32,338 nucleotides of DNA from Bacilli bacterium. GTDB lineage: Bacteria > Bacillota_I > Bacilli_A > RF39 > UBA660. Position numbers and translations under genes: made by a program. This document shows, one piece after another, positions 16,293 to 25,711 of this stretch. The notes below the pieces were generated by a model. The model did no database searches. It saw only the letters and a program-made list of their open reading frames with translations, and had not been told where the DNA came from. Where the stretch lies: the NCBI GenBank assembly GCA_017410525.1, contig JAFQQQ010000004.1:1-32338 (forward strand). The letters run 5' to 3'. The stretch's first letter is position 1; each line of letters opens with the position of its first letter.

Positions 16293-17405
16293 ATGGTAGA
16301 GGTATTAAAAAAAATAGATAAAAAAATATTAATAATAATTTGCGCTATATTGCTATTACCTATTGTATTAATAATTTTTTTAGCTATTATTCAAGGTTGT
16401 AGTAATTCTAATATTACACATGAAAAATATGAAGAAAAAATGATTGAAGCAGCACAAAAATATTTTGAAGATAATGATAATATGCCTAAAGAAGAATCGG
16501 AGGCAAAGACAGTTGAATTAAGTACTATAGTTAATAAAAAGTATATAAAATCAGCTGAAGAATTAGTTGGTGATGGTTCTTGTAAAGGTAGTGTTACTGT
16601 TAGAAGAAATGGTGTTGTAATTGAAGAAAACGATGGTGGATATTTAAATTATACCGTTAATTTAGAATGTGATACATATCAGACTAATACATTAATAAAT
16701 AATTTAATGAAAGATGTAGTTAGCCAAGGATCTGGGCTATATCAAGATAATAATTACTATGTTTATAAAGGTGATGAAGTAAATAATTATATTACATTTT
16801 ATGGTGTTGACTATAGAATAATAAATATTAATGAAAATAGAATGATTAAACTTTTAAAAGTTGAATCAGAGCTTTTAGATAGGTTTTGGGATAATAAATA
16901 TAATGTTGAAGTAAGTGATTTGTATGGGAAAAATATATATGCCGATAGTGCTATTTTGAAAAATATAATTTTGGATTATAATAATACTAAAATTATAGCT
17001 CCAGAAGCAAAAAAAAGAATAATTTCAACAGATGTATGTATTGATTCAAGAGATATAAATAATGTAGCAATAAGTGACTATGTTTGCTCAAACAAATTAG
17101 AAAATCAAGTAATATCTTTAATAGATGTTTCTGATTTTGCTAAAGCGAGTTTAGATTTAGACTGTACAACAATTTATTCTAGATCTTGTGGCAACTATAA
17201 TTACTTGAAGGAACTTAATTTACGAACTTGGACACCGACTTCGGTTTCTAATAATACTTATCAAGTGTATTATTTAACAAATGGTATTATAAAAATTCAA
17301 GAAGCTAGCAAATATGAAAATTATAACTTAGTTATTCATATAGATGGAAACGAAAAAATTGTTTCAGGTAAGGGAACAAAAACTGAACCTTATGTTGTTA
17401 AGTAG
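16293..17405 (+). CDS. Single-pass exported protein in the pilin cluster
   Basis: The protein has 370 residues, starting at ATG 16293 behind GGAGGG. One strong N-terminal helix (ILIIICAILLLPIVLIIFLAII, about residues 13-34) has no clear cleavage site. A region like the helical start of pilin-type proteins follows (EKMIEAAQKYFEDNDNMPKEE, then TIVNKKYIKSAEEL). A larger ectodomain comes next (NNYITFYGVDYRIININENRMIKLLKVE), with Cys residues and the ending GKGTKTEPYVV. I have no firm family name. The ectodomain resembles repeats found in many surface proteins of AT-rich Bacilli-like gut bacteria. Set among VirB2-like genes, it may be a tip or minor surface component; that is inference. Confidence 0.7.
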   Translation: MVEVLKKIDKKILIIICAILLLPIVLIIFLAIIQGCSNSNITHEKYEEKMIEAAQKYFEDNDNMPKEESEAKTVELSTIVNKKYIKSAEELVGDGSCKGSVTVRRNGVVIEENDGGYLNYTVNLECDTYQTNTLINNLMKDVVSQGSGLYQDNNYYVYKGDEVNNYITFYGVDYRIININENRMIKLLKVESELLDRFWDNKYNVEVSDLYGKNIYADSAILKNIILDYNNTKIIAPEAKKRIISTDVCIDSRDINNVAISDYVCSNKLENQVISLIDVSDFAKASLDLDCTTIYSRSCGNYNYLKELNLRTWTPTSVSNNTYQVYYLTNGIIKIQEASKYENYNLVIHIDGNEKIVSGKGTKTEPYVVK

Positions 17406-17407
17406 GG

Positions 17408-17436
17408 TTGACTTTTAATCATAACAAATGTATAAT
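17408..17436 (+). promoter_or_regulatory. Near-consensus promoter before the signal-less VirB2-like gene
   Basis: TTGACT (17408-17413), a 17-base spacer and a perfect TATAAT (17431-17436), three bases after the stop of the previous gene. The downstream gene is bracketed by this promoter and a terminator. Confidence 0.8.
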
Positions 17437-17463
17437 ATATTTAGTTAGGAGGATTCGAAAAAG

Positions 17464-17853
17464 ATGATGTTTTTAGTGGATAATTTTGAATTGGATGGAC
17501 TTTATAGATGCGGGAATTTAGGTTTTGAATTTTCTGGAACTTTTCCTTATTTGGTTTCGACAGTAATTTTAATAATAAAAATAGTAGTTCCAATTTTATT
17601 AATAATTTTTGGTATGCTAGATCTAGGAAAAGCTGTAGTTGCCTCAAAAGAAGATGAAATAAAAAAGGGACAACAAACTTTTATGAAAAGAGTTATATCA
17701 GCGGTTATAGTTTTCTTTGTAATTCAAATCGTACAAATCTTAGTAAACTTTGTTTCTAGAGACAATAGTGTTTCTAGATGCTTCAATTGTTTTGTAAATG
17801 GTAAAATTAATCCTACAGGATGTATAGATATAAATTTAAATATTAATGAGTAA
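17464..17853 (+). CDS. VirB2/TrbC-like protein without signal peptide, copy 4
   Basis: The protein has 129 residues, starting at ATG 17464 (AGGAGG about twelve bases upstream; ATG 17467 is a possible alternative). Unlike the other copies it has no signal peptide: about 25 polar residues precede the first helix (VSTVILIIKIVVPILLIIFGML). The core loop reads LGKAVVASKEDEIKKGQQ, then FMKR and the second helix. The ending has CFNCFVNGK plus a distal Cys. It has its own promoter and terminator, so its level is set separately from the copies upstream. It could be the main subunit or a membrane partner of VirB6 just downstream; that is inference. Confidence 0.72.
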   Translation: MMFLVDNFELDGLYRCGNLGFEFSGTFPYLVSTVILIIKIVVPILLIIFGMLDLGKAVVASKEDEIKKGQQTFMKRVISAVIVFFVIQIVQILVNFVSRDNSVSRCFNCFVNGKINPTGCIDINLNINE

Positions 17854-17861
17854 TAAAAAAG

Positions 17862-17895
17862 CTATAATTAATCATTGATTAATTATAGTTTTTTT
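17862..17895 (+). terminator. Intrinsic terminator after VirB2-like copy 4
   Basis: CTATAATTAATC (17862-17873), loop ATT and GATTAATTATAG (17877-17888) make a perfect 12-bp stem followed by seven T. A run of A before the 5' arm could pair with the T run. It may allow partial read-through into the VirB6-like gene 55 bases further on. Confidence 0.85.
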
Positions 17896-17950
17896 GTTAT
17901 AATTATGTTATAAGTATAAGTGTTATTTAAAAAAATTAGGAGGAATGCAG

Positions 17951-20605
17951 ATGTACAGTTTATCAATAAATATATGGTTTCAAAAATTAATGAAACAATT
18001 TTTCTTTGGAATAGATAGTGTAATTTATAATTTTATATCATCTATTTATGATTTGCTTATTTCAATAGCAAGAACATCTGTTCTTTCTCAAGCTGATATA
18101 TTAGAAATGGCGGATAAAATATATAAGTTACTTGCAGTATTTATGATTTTTAAAGTGACTTTTTCTTTGATCACTTATGTGGTAAATCCAGATGATTTTT
18201 CTGATAAGAATAAGGGAATATCTAAATTAATCACCAACATAATAACAAGTCTAGGATTATTAATTTTAACTCCTTATATATTTAATATGGCATATAGATT
18301 ACAAGCTATAATATTAGAAGATAATACATTAGCAACACTAATATTTGAAACTGAAAAAGAACAAGCAGGAGGAACTGCTGGTGATTTTCTAAATAGCGCA
18401 GGAGATGAAATTGCTTTTATGACTATGAGGCCGTTTTTTACTCCTAATACATCAATTAAAGAACTCCAAGGATGCATTGATTTGACAGATATAAATGGAA
18501 AATTTAATCCTATTTGCTCTGGGATAGATAATGAAACTAAAGAAAAATGTAATTCAGCTGGAGAATGTGGGGTTGAAGTTGAAGAAAACTTTGATGCATC
18601 AAATACCATGGTAGCTATAATAGATGAAAAATTAGTGCAAAATTATGTAGTAGGTATTAATAATAAAAATTTAGGATTAATGTTTAGGCAAGATCTTGCT
18701 GTAACAGTAACTGATGATGATGAATTTGTAATGGAATATAAATATGTTTTTAGTACAGTTGTTGGAGTAGTAGTTGTATTACTGTTGATAACATATTGTA
18801 TGGACGTTGCACTCCGTAGTATAAAATTATCATTTTTACAATTAATTGCGCCAATACCAATTTTGTCATATATAGATCCAAAAAGTGGAAAAGATGGATT
18901 ATTTAAAAAATGGTATCAATTATGCTTTAAAACTTATTTAAGTTTGTTTATACGCTTATTAGCATTATATTTTGCTGTATATATAATAGATAAGGTTGCT
19001 GATATGCAATTAGTAGATATTATTGATGGTTCACAACAAACAAATTTTTTAATTTCTATTTTTATAATTATAGGGGCATTAATGTTTGCTAAGGATTTAC
19101 CTAAAATACTTGAAGGCTTAGGTATTAAACTTGATGGTGGAGGTAAGTTCTTCCTAAACCCTTTGAAGAAATTTACTGAACAAGCTGCGGGTGGAAAAAG
19201 AATAATGGGAGCAGCAGGAGCACTAACTGCGGGTGCTGCGGATAGAGCTGCTAGAATTGCTACTGCTCCAGGAGCAAAAGGTAAATTAAAAGCTTTAATG
19301 GGAACTGGACCAGGCTTAATTGGCTCTGCTGCTAGAGGTTTTAGATCAAATGCAGGATTTAAAGGTGGTCTTGATAAACAAGCTCAAGTAAATAGACGTT
19401 TAAGAGAAGGTAGAATTAATGGATTATCGCCTATGAGTTCTTATCTAGATTATGCTGGTTCTATATTTGGATTAGACGATGCTACATTAGAAAAAGAAAG
19501 TACTATACTTAGAAAAAATGAAGATGCAATACGAAATGCAGAAACTCAATTAGAAAACAAAAATCGACAAAATACATTAAAAATAGATGACGAGAAAAAA
19601 CGACAAACCACTAGAAAAAACACTAAGGCAAAATTTGACAACACAAAAAAACAGGGTGAGAGACTTTTAAAAGCTTCTGAAGATTTTACAGTAAAAAAAG
19701 GCGATTTTGACATGGGAAAAGAACATGATGCAAAAATGGTAGCGCTTAATAAAACAATTGAAGCGGCTAGAGCTCAAGGTTTAGATAAAGTTGTTCTAGG
19801 CAAAAATGAAGATGGAAGTCTTATATATCAATCTTTGGATGAATATTATGTAAGAGAAAAAAGAAGACTTAATGCAAGAAACTATAAATCAAATAGAAAT
19901 TCTGATGAAGCGAATCTTCAACATTTAACTGATCACAACGGAGAAGTTTTAACTTCGACATTTATGGTTGGTGATCAATTATTTGAAGCAGGTACTAAAA
20001 TAGATGGTGATGTAATAGCTCGAGCAAAAGCTGCTCAAGGTTTATACATAAAAGATTCTCAAAAGGCAGTAACAAATGAAATGTATAGGATGTCTGCAAA
20101 TGCTGATTCTTTAACTGGAGAAGAAAAAACTTTCTATGAATCGAATAAAACAGATTTTAATTCATTTGCTAATATAAATGAAGAATTCCAAAACGCTATA
20201 GGCGCCGCAAATGATTCGGTTGTTGCTTACAATTCTGAATATGCTAATTCAATTGAGGGTATAAATTCAGACATGCCAAAATTATCTAATGGTCAAGATG
20301 ATATTTATAAGTTGATAAAAGACATTAATGGCAATATGGAATCTGGATCAGCTATTACTGAAATTAATAAAGAATTAGCTAAATCAGAGGCTGAAATTGA
20401 AGAACTTGAAAGAGAAAACGAAAATAACAGAAGAAATACATTTGTTACATATATTGATGAACATGGTAATAAAACTGAGGAACCAATTTCCCTTGAAGAT
20501 GCTAAGAGTAGAAATAAAACTAGAAATGAAAATAATAAACGTAGGCTTGAACAACATCAACAACGTAGAAGTTTGATGCAAAACATGTCGGGTGGAAAAA
20601 AATAA
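17951..20605 (+). CDS. VirB6/TrbL-like polytopic T4SS channel protein
   Basis: The protein has 884 residues from ATG 17951; ATG 17945 lies too close to AGGAGG (17937-17942) to be used well. VirB6/TrbL proteins form the inner-membrane channel of type IV secretion systems. About five to six helices lie in the first 400 residues (YKLLAVFMIFKVTFSLITYVV, IITSLGLLILTPYIF, VVGVVVVLLLITYC, the LQLIAPIPILSYIDP segment, SLFIRLLALYFAVYII and FLISIFIIIGALMFA). An exported loop with CIDLTDINGKFNPICSG falls between helices two and three. A Gly/Ala-rich stretch (about 410-475) then leads to about 400 charged, coiled-coil-like residues, an unusually long cytoplasmic tail. A possible extended -10 (TGTTATAAG) lies near 17904-17912. 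Confidence 0.82.
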   Translation: MYSLSINIWFQKLMKQFFFGIDSVIYNFISSIYDLLISIARTSVLSQADILEMADKIYKLLAVFMIFKVTFSLITYVVNPDDFSDKNKGISKLITNIITSLGLLILTPYIFNMAYRLQAIILEDNTLATLIFETEKEQAGGTAGDFLNSAGDEIAFMTMRPFFTPNTSIKELQGCIDLTDINGKFNPICSGIDNETKEKCNSAGECGVEVEENFDASNTMVAIIDEKLVQNYVVGINNKNLGLMFRQDLAVTVTDDDEFVMEYKYVFSTVVGVVVVLLLITYCMDVALRSIKLSFLQLIAPIPILSYIDPKSGKDGLFKKWYQLCFKTYLSLFIRLLALYFAVYIIDKVADMQLVDIIDGSQQTNFLISIFIIIGALMFAKDLPKILEGLGIKLDGGGKFFLNPLKKFTEQAAGGKRIMGAAGALTAGAADRAARIATAPGAKGKLKALMGTGPGLIGSAARGFRSNAGFKGGLDKQAQVNRRLREGRINGLSPMSSYLDYAGSIFGLDDATLEKESTILRKNEDAIRNAETQLENKNRQNTLKIDDEKKRQTTRKNTKAKFDNTKKQGERLLKASEDFTVKKGDFDMGKEHDAKMVALNKTIEAARAQGLDKVVLGKNEDGSLIYQSLDEYYVREKRRLNARNYKSNRNSDEANLQHLTDHNGEVLTSTFMVGDQLFEAGTKIDGDVIARAKAAQGLYIKDSQKAVTNEMYRMSANADSLTGEEKTFYESNKTDFNSFANINEEFQNAIGAANDSVVAYNSEYANSIEGINSDMPKLSNGQDDIYKLIKDINGNMESGSAITEINKELAKSEAEIEELERENENNRRNTFVTYIDEHGNKTEEPISLEDAKSRNKTRNENNKRRLEQHQQRRSLMQNMSGGKK

Positions 20606-20625
20606 TAAAAAGGGTGTGATACTAA

Positions 20626-20946
20626 ATGGAAAATTCGTATTTAATACCAGCAAACTCGAAGAAGAGTATGCTTATATTTGGAATGTTTAATACAGTTGAT
20701 TTAATAATATTTAGCTGTGGGATAGGAATATCATTTTTGTTAATGATGTTCCTTCCTGTTAATGAATTTTGGGTTGCTGTTGTAACTATTTCACCAGGAC
20801 TTATATGTGGTTTTTTGGTATTACCTATACCAAATTATCACAATGTAAGAACTGTAATAAAAAATGCTTGGAATTTTTATACAACAAGACAAAGATATGT
20901 ATGGAAGGGTTGGTGTTTTGATAATGGCGAAAGAAACAAAAAGTAA
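20626..20946 (+). CDS. PrgI/VirB3-like membrane protein
   Basis: The protein has 106 residues, starting at ATG 20626 behind AAGGGTG. Two adjacent helices (VDLIIFSCGIGISFLLMMFL and FWVAVVTISPGLICGFLVL) sit after a short polar N-terminus. The C-terminal part (NYHNVRTVIKNAWNFYTTRQRYVWKGW) matches the end pattern of PrgI/VirB3 proteins of Gram-positive conjugation systems. These work with VirB4 at the membrane. The last 23 bases overlap the start of the VirB4 N-terminal gene, tying their translation together. Assignment rests on size, topology, C-terminal pattern and place. Confidence 0.78.
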   Translation: MENSYLIPANSKKSMLIFGMFNTVDLIIFSCGIGISFLLMMFLPVNEFWVAVVTISPGLICGFLVLPIPNYHNVRTVIKNAWNFYTTRQRYVWKGWCFDNGERNKK

Positions 20947-21463
20947 ATATACAGATGTTCCTGTAAAAAATATTACTAATGGTGTTATTGTGCTTGATAA
21001 TAATCAAAAAGTTACTGGTGTTAAAATAATGCCAAGAAATATTTTTATACTTGATCAAAGTATGCAAGATGCAATTATTATGAATTTAAAAAATGTTTAT
21101 AATGCAATTGATTATGAATTTTGGATTGTGGTTGCTGATAGACCGGTTGATATAAATGTATATTTATCTCAATTGCAATTACTATATAATCAAATAAATG
21201 ACACAAAGAAAAGAAAACTTATACTTGAAGATTTAAATAAAGCTAATATGTTTATGAATAATAATGTTGTAGATACTGAGTATTTCTTGTTGTTTAAGGA
21301 AAAAGATAATGATTTAATTCAAAAGAGAATACGAAATTTAATTAATAATTTTGCTAGTGCGGGGCTTACTGCTTTTCAAACTAATAATGATGATTTAAGA
21401 ATGATTTTAGATAATTTCTTAAATGGTGGACAAACTACTACTTTTGGGACGGTGTTAGCGTAA
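20924..21463 (+). CDS. VirB4 N-terminal domain protein
   Basis: The protein has 179 residues from ATG 20924 (AKETKSKYTDVPVKNITNGVI). Longer starts lie inside the VirB3-like gene without a binding site. The content matches the N-terminal, non-ATPase region of VirB4/PrgJ: a small beta domain (GVIVLDNNQKVTGVKIMPRNIF) followed by helices (NVYNAIDYEFWIVV, LQLLYNQINDTKK). It ends at TAA 21461-21463. The ATPase part starts one base later in another frame. In most systems both parts form one protein of about 800 residues, so this is either a natural gene split or a recent break. The junction falls between domains and a new ATG is present, so I favour two working proteins. Confidence 0.78.
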   Translation: MAKETKSKYTDVPVKNITNGVIVLDNNQKVTGVKIMPRNIFILDQSMQDAIIMNLKNVYNAIDYEFWIVVADRPVDINVYLSQLQLLYNQINDTKKRKLILEDLNKANMFMNNNVVDTEYFLLFKEKDNDLIQKRIRNLINNFASAGLTAFQTNNDDLRMILDNFLNGGQTTTFGTVLA

Positions 21464-21464
21464 T

Positions 21465-23249
21465 ATGGATATAAGAAGTCAAATTGCTCCAAAGGGATTG
21501 GAGTTTAAACCTAGCGAATTTATTATTAGTGATAAACATGCTTGTATTTTAACTGTTATTTCATATCCTAAATTTATTTATCCTGGATATCTAAGTAGTT
21601 TAACAAGTATGTCAGGAATTAAAGTTGTTATTAAACATATACCGCTACCTTTTAGTAGTATGAGCAAAATGTTAAATAAAGAACTTGCTGATTTAAAACA
21701 AAGATATCAAGATGAAAATGATAAAACGATACAAGAAAGAATTCGTCAAGATTATGAGTCTTTAGAAATGTTTATAAGTGAACTTGCAGCTAGTCAATCT
21801 AAAATTTATGATTTTCAAATGCATGTTATGATTACTGCTAATACTAAAGATGAACTTGATGTTAAAAAAATTCAGGTAAAAAATTATTTAGAAGCAATGG
21901 AAATGAGAGCTGTACCGCTTCGTTTTGAACAAGATAAGGTACTTAAATCTATATTACCAATATATGGTAAACAAGATATTGAAGATAGAATAGGAACACC
22001 TATTCCTGCTCCTACAATGGCGGCTATGTATCCTTTTATATTTGATAGTATTAAAGATCCAGGGTTATCAACCTTGCTTGGTATTGATTTTTCTGGTGGA
22101 GTTATATTATTTAACCAATTCTTATATCAAATAAAAAAAGAACACAATCGAAATAATGCAAATATGATAATTTTAGGTACTTCTGGTAGTGGTAAATCTA
22201 CTGCGGCTAAATTGTTATTGAGGAGTAATATAAGAAATAACAATCAAATAGTTGTTATAGATCCAGAAGGCGAATTAGAAGATATGGCATATACCTTTAA
22301 TGGTGATTTTATTAGTTTAGGTAAGGGTGGATCATTTGGTATGATAAATCCTCTTGAAGTAATAATAGATGCTGATGAAGAAGAATTGAAACAAGGGTTG
22401 GGTTATACTATATTAACTCGTACTTTACAAACTATAAAAGCGTTCTTAAAATACTATGATCCTAGTATTGAAGAGGATGTTGTTAATATGTTTAGTGAGG
22501 TTGTACAAGAAACATATAAACGTTTTGGTATTGATTTTGAATCTGATTTTAGAAAATTTAAATCAGAAGATTATCCTACATTTAAAGACGTATATGCAAC
22601 AATAAAAGGTAGAATTTTGTCTATGCCTGAAAAGACTCAGGAAAAAGATGTACTTGAAAAACTTGAAATAAAAATAAGACCAATTGTAAAAGAACTTAGA
22701 TATTATTTTGATGGACATACAACTATAAAACCTAGAAGTAATTTTATAGTATTTAATATTAAAGAATTAATGAATGCTGATAAAAATATTAGAAATGCTT
22801 TATTCTTTAATATATTAAAATATGCTTGGGGATTAACTTTAAATAGCGCAATAAATACTGTTATGATGGTTGATGAAGCCCATGTTCTTTTAAGCGGTGG
22901 AAATACTTTAGGGGCAGATTTCTTGGCTCAAATCCAAAGACGTGCTAGAAAGTATAATACTGGAACAATAATAATAACACAACAACCAACTGATTTTAGT
23001 GATCCTAGTGTTATAACACAAGGTAAAGCAATTTTTGATAATGCTTCTTACTATTTGGTAATGGGATTAAAAAAACAAGCGGTCGATGATTTATCTAAAT
23101 TAATAGATTTAAATGATAATGAAAAAGAAAGCATCAAACAATATCAACAAGGAGAGGCATTGTTTGTTTGCGGAAGCAGAAGAATGCGTATTAACGTAAT
23201 TGTTTCAGATGAAGAATTAGAATCTTTTGGTAGTGGCGGAGGATTATAA
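21465..23249 (+). CDS. virB4: VirB4-family T4SS ATPase (C-terminal part)
   Basis: The protein has 594 residues, starting at ATG 21465, one base after the N-terminal gene. Residues 1-230 hold the rest of the VirB4 N-terminal region (DIRSQIAPKGLEFKPSEF, DKHACILTVISYPKFIYPGY). The ATPase domain has Walker A GTSGSGKS (238-245), IVVIDPEGE (262-270), Walker B MMVDEAH (467-473), the QIQRRARKYN helix and the ITQQPTDF sensor (505-511). All catalytic residues are present. VirB4 powers assembly and substrate movement in type IV secretion. The stop TAA is followed by AGGAGG for the wall-enzyme gene. It is the most certain T4SS component here, along with VirD4. Confidence 0.93.
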   Translation: MDIRSQIAPKGLEFKPSEFIISDKHACILTVISYPKFIYPGYLSSLTSMSGIKVVIKHIPLPFSSMSKMLNKELADLKQRYQDENDKTIQERIRQDYESLEMFISELAASQSKIYDFQMHVMITANTKDELDVKKIQVKNYLEAMEMRAVPLRFEQDKVLKSILPIYGKQDIEDRIGTPIPAPTMAAMYPFIFDSIKDPGLSTLLGIDFSGGVILFNQFLYQIKKEHNRNNANMIILGTSGSGKSTAAKLLLRSNIRNNNQIVVIDPEGELEDMAYTFNGDFISLGKGGSFGMINPLEVIIDADEEELKQGLGYTILTRTLQTIKAFLKYYDPSIEEDVVNMFSEVVQETYKRFGIDFESDFRKFKSEDYPTFKDVYATIKGRILSMPEKTQEKDVLEKLEIKIRPIVKELRYYFDGHTTIKPRSNFIVFNIKELMNADKNIRNALFFNILKYAWGLTLNSAINTVMMVDEAHVLLSGGNTLGADFLAQIQRRARKYNTGTIIITQQPTDFSDPSVITQGKAIFDNASYYLVMGLKKQAVDDLSKLIDLNDNEKESIKQYQQGEALFVCGSRRMRINVIVSDEELESFGSGGGL

Positions 23250-23270
23250 GATAGTTAGGAGGTAGTTGAC

Positions 23271-25703
23271 ATGTATGAAGAAAATCAATTGACTGAAGCA
23301 GATATTTTAAAACAACGAAAAATTGAAAGTAATGCTAATAATGTAAGAGCTTTAGCTGACATGGCTTCTAAAACCTCCAATCCATACGCCAAAGCGGCTG
23401 GTATAGCAGTTAAGGGTGCTGATAAACTAACGGGAGGTAAAAGCTCAGAATCATTAGGTAAGGCATTGGATAGAGCAAATAAATTTACTCCTGGTGGAAT
23501 ATTACCACAAAATCGTATGAACAAAAGCGGGACTAGTGGTAGGATTGCTAGTGCTTTAAACAAAAAAAATAATTTAAGTACCACAAATGCTGTGAAGGCA
23601 GGTGCAAAAAGCAATGCTGTTGCACAAGGGAAAAAGAATAACTTTTTCTCAAAAAGAGAAGTAGAAGAACAAACTTCGGATGGCGGTGGTTTTAATTTTA
23701 AAGTTACTGCAAATGTTATAAAAATTGGGTTAATTTCTTTTGCGCCTGTTATGTTGATTCTTGTTTTTATGAATTTGATGGTTGCTGGGTCACAGACTTA
23801 TTTGAAAGTTATCGGGTTAGACCGAGCTGATAAAGTTGCTGATGCTGAAGTAGAAGAGTCCATTAGAGAAAATGGAGCTGAAGGGTTAGATGATGAAATA
23901 ACAGATGATGATGGATTAGCTTATATTCCAGCATCAATCAACAATCAAGAAGATATATTTATAAATAATAATATATCTATGCATAAATTAAATAAATATA
24001 ATTTTATTTCTAAAGTTCAAAAAACAGAATATTCTGAGGCAGATTTATTGGAATTAGAAGATTATTATTCAGTTGAAGCATATAGTAATAGCAATTACAA
24101 TATGGATACTGTTTATAAATTCTTTTTCAAATTATATTACATACAAAAACACTATAAAGAATATTACAACATAGATTTAGATATGCCTTTGATAATTTCG
24201 GTTTTATCCATAGAGTCTGAAGACATAAGCAATGTTTTTAAATCAAACATAGAAGGATATAAAATAACTCAAAAAAAAGATAATCCACTTTTTGATTATT
24301 ATCATGATTGGTCAAATTATGTATTATTTAAAAATAGTAGTGCTTATGATATTGAAATTTTAGCTCAACATATGGTATCTGTCAGAACAAATATTTCTGA
24401 AGAACCATGTAAAAATGCTATTAAAGATGGTAAATGTTATGAATTGGTAAGTGAACAACAATATAAAGAATTTTTGAAAGAATTCCTAGAAAAAAAATAT
24501 TTTATAGGAAATGTTTCTATTTCTAATAATAATAGTAATAATAATACTTGTTCCACAACGACACCATTTGTAAAATATAATTTAACTGATGATCAGGTGC
24601 TTCAACTTGCAAGTCTTGCAATAAAAGAGCAAGGAACTGTTAAAGGTGCAGCAGCAGAAGCTTCTTTGATGGCTAATTTATTTGAAATTAAAGGTAGTAA
24701 ATATGGAACTGGAGCAGATGGTTTGTATAATTATGTTAGAAATTCTGGTTGGTTTGCTAGTTCAAAAAAACATATGGATGCTCGTGGAGCAAGTCCAGAA
24801 GTAGTTGCTGCAGTAAGGTCTGTTTTAGTAGATGGAAAAAGAACTTTACCGGGATATATTGATGAACATGATTGGATAAATGATATAAGCACGGCAACAA
24901 CAAATGGTAAAATCATTTCAAAAAATGATAGAGCTTCATATATAAAAAATAATACAATACTTAAAAATGTGTATGGAGCAACTTATACGTTTTATTCGTT
25001 TCCAGATACAAAAAGTGATCCTTTTGGATATACGAGCGAAGAAAGAAGAAAAGAAATTGGTGAATTTTATTATGATTATGACACTGGTAATGCAGTAAAT
25101 TGCACTAAATCAAACGATCCTAATTACGCAGAGGGTGTTAGTTTTATTGATGGAGGATTTGGATCAAATATTTATTATTACAATCAAAATGATTATCAGA
25201 ATTATTATTTTTCAAAAGATCCATACAATTTAGCTGTCCATAAAACAGATTATTGTTCTTTAGGTAAGGGAAAATGTTATCAGTCAATTAGATCTTCTGG
25301 TTGTGCTCCAACTTCTTTATCTATTGCAATTTCAACTCTGTTAAATGAAGCACACGACCCGGTTGAAGTTACTGCTAAATTTTGTAGTCATGATGGATGT
25401 AAAAGATCTGGTGGAAACTCAGCAGCGTTTGCACCAACACTTGCTGAATACGGTTTAAAAGTAGGTCAAAAAACTAAAGATGCCCAAAAGGTTTCGGAAG
25501 CTTTATCTAGTGGAAATTCAATAGTGATTGTATCAGTAGGTCCAGGTGACTTTACTGGCAGTGGACATTACATGGCATTGACAGGTGTAAACAGTAAAGG
25601 TGAAGTCTTTGTAGCAGATCCTAATAATAAGAAAAAAACAAAATGGTGGTCATTTAGTAGAATAATTGAGCAACGTAAGTGGTTTTGGATTGTATCTAGA
25701 TAG
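23271..25703 (+). CDS. Membrane-anchored multidomain wall enzyme with C39-type peptidase
   Basis: The protein has 810 residues, starting at ATG 23271 behind AGGAGG. Residues 1-145 are polar and Ala/Lys/Asn-rich, probably cytoplasmic. One helix follows (about 149-172). Outside lie an SLT-like segment (MPLIISVLSIESED, candidate Glu 315) and a region like SleB-type hydrolases (LTDDQVLQLASLAIKEQG, 438-455). The C-terminal C39-like papain-fold domain has Cys 678 in SGCAPTS, His 766 in SGHYMALTG and Asp 783 in VADPNN. This matches the VirB1/PrgK-type wall-remodelling role in Gram-positive T4SS, which locally opens peptidoglycan. The C39-like triad is clear; the two middle domains are by resemblance only. 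Confidence 0.8.
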   Translation: MYEENQLTEADILKQRKIESNANNVRALADMASKTSNPYAKAAGIAVKGADKLTGGKSSESLGKALDRANKFTPGGILPQNRMNKSGTSGRIASALNKKNNLSTTNAVKAGAKSNAVAQGKKNNFFSKREVEEQTSDGGGFNFKVTANVIKIGLISFAPVMLILVFMNLMVAGSQTYLKVIGLDRADKVADAEVEESIRENGAEGLDDEITDDDGLAYIPASINNQEDIFINNNISMHKLNKYNFISKVQKTEYSEADLLELEDYYSVEAYSNSNYNMDTVYKFFFKLYYIQKHYKEYYNIDLDMPLIISVLSIESEDISNVFKSNIEGYKITQKKDNPLFDYYHDWSNYVLFKNSSAYDIEILAQHMVSVRTNISEEPCKNAIKDGKCYELVSEQQYKEFLKEFLEKKYFIGNVSISNNNSNNNTCSTTTPFVKYNLTDDQVLQLASLAIKEQGTVKGAAAEASLMANLFEIKGSKYGTGADGLYNYVRNSGWFASSKKHMDARGASPEVVAAVRSVLVDGKRTLPGYIDEHDWINDISTATTNGKIISKNDRASYIKNNTILKNVYGATYTFYSFPDTKSDPFGYTSEERRKEIGEFYYDYDTGNAVNCTKSNDPNYAEGVSFIDGGFGSNIYYYNQNDYQNYYFSKDPYNLAVHKTDYCSLGKGKCYQSIRSSGCAPTSLSIAISTLLNEAHDPVEVTAKFCSHDGCKRSGGNSAAFAPTLAEYGLKVGQKTKDAQKVSEALSSGNSIVIVSVGPGDFTGSGHYMALTGVNSKGEVFVADPNNKKKTKWWSFSRIIEQRKWFWIVSR

Positions 25704-25711
25704 GTGATAAA

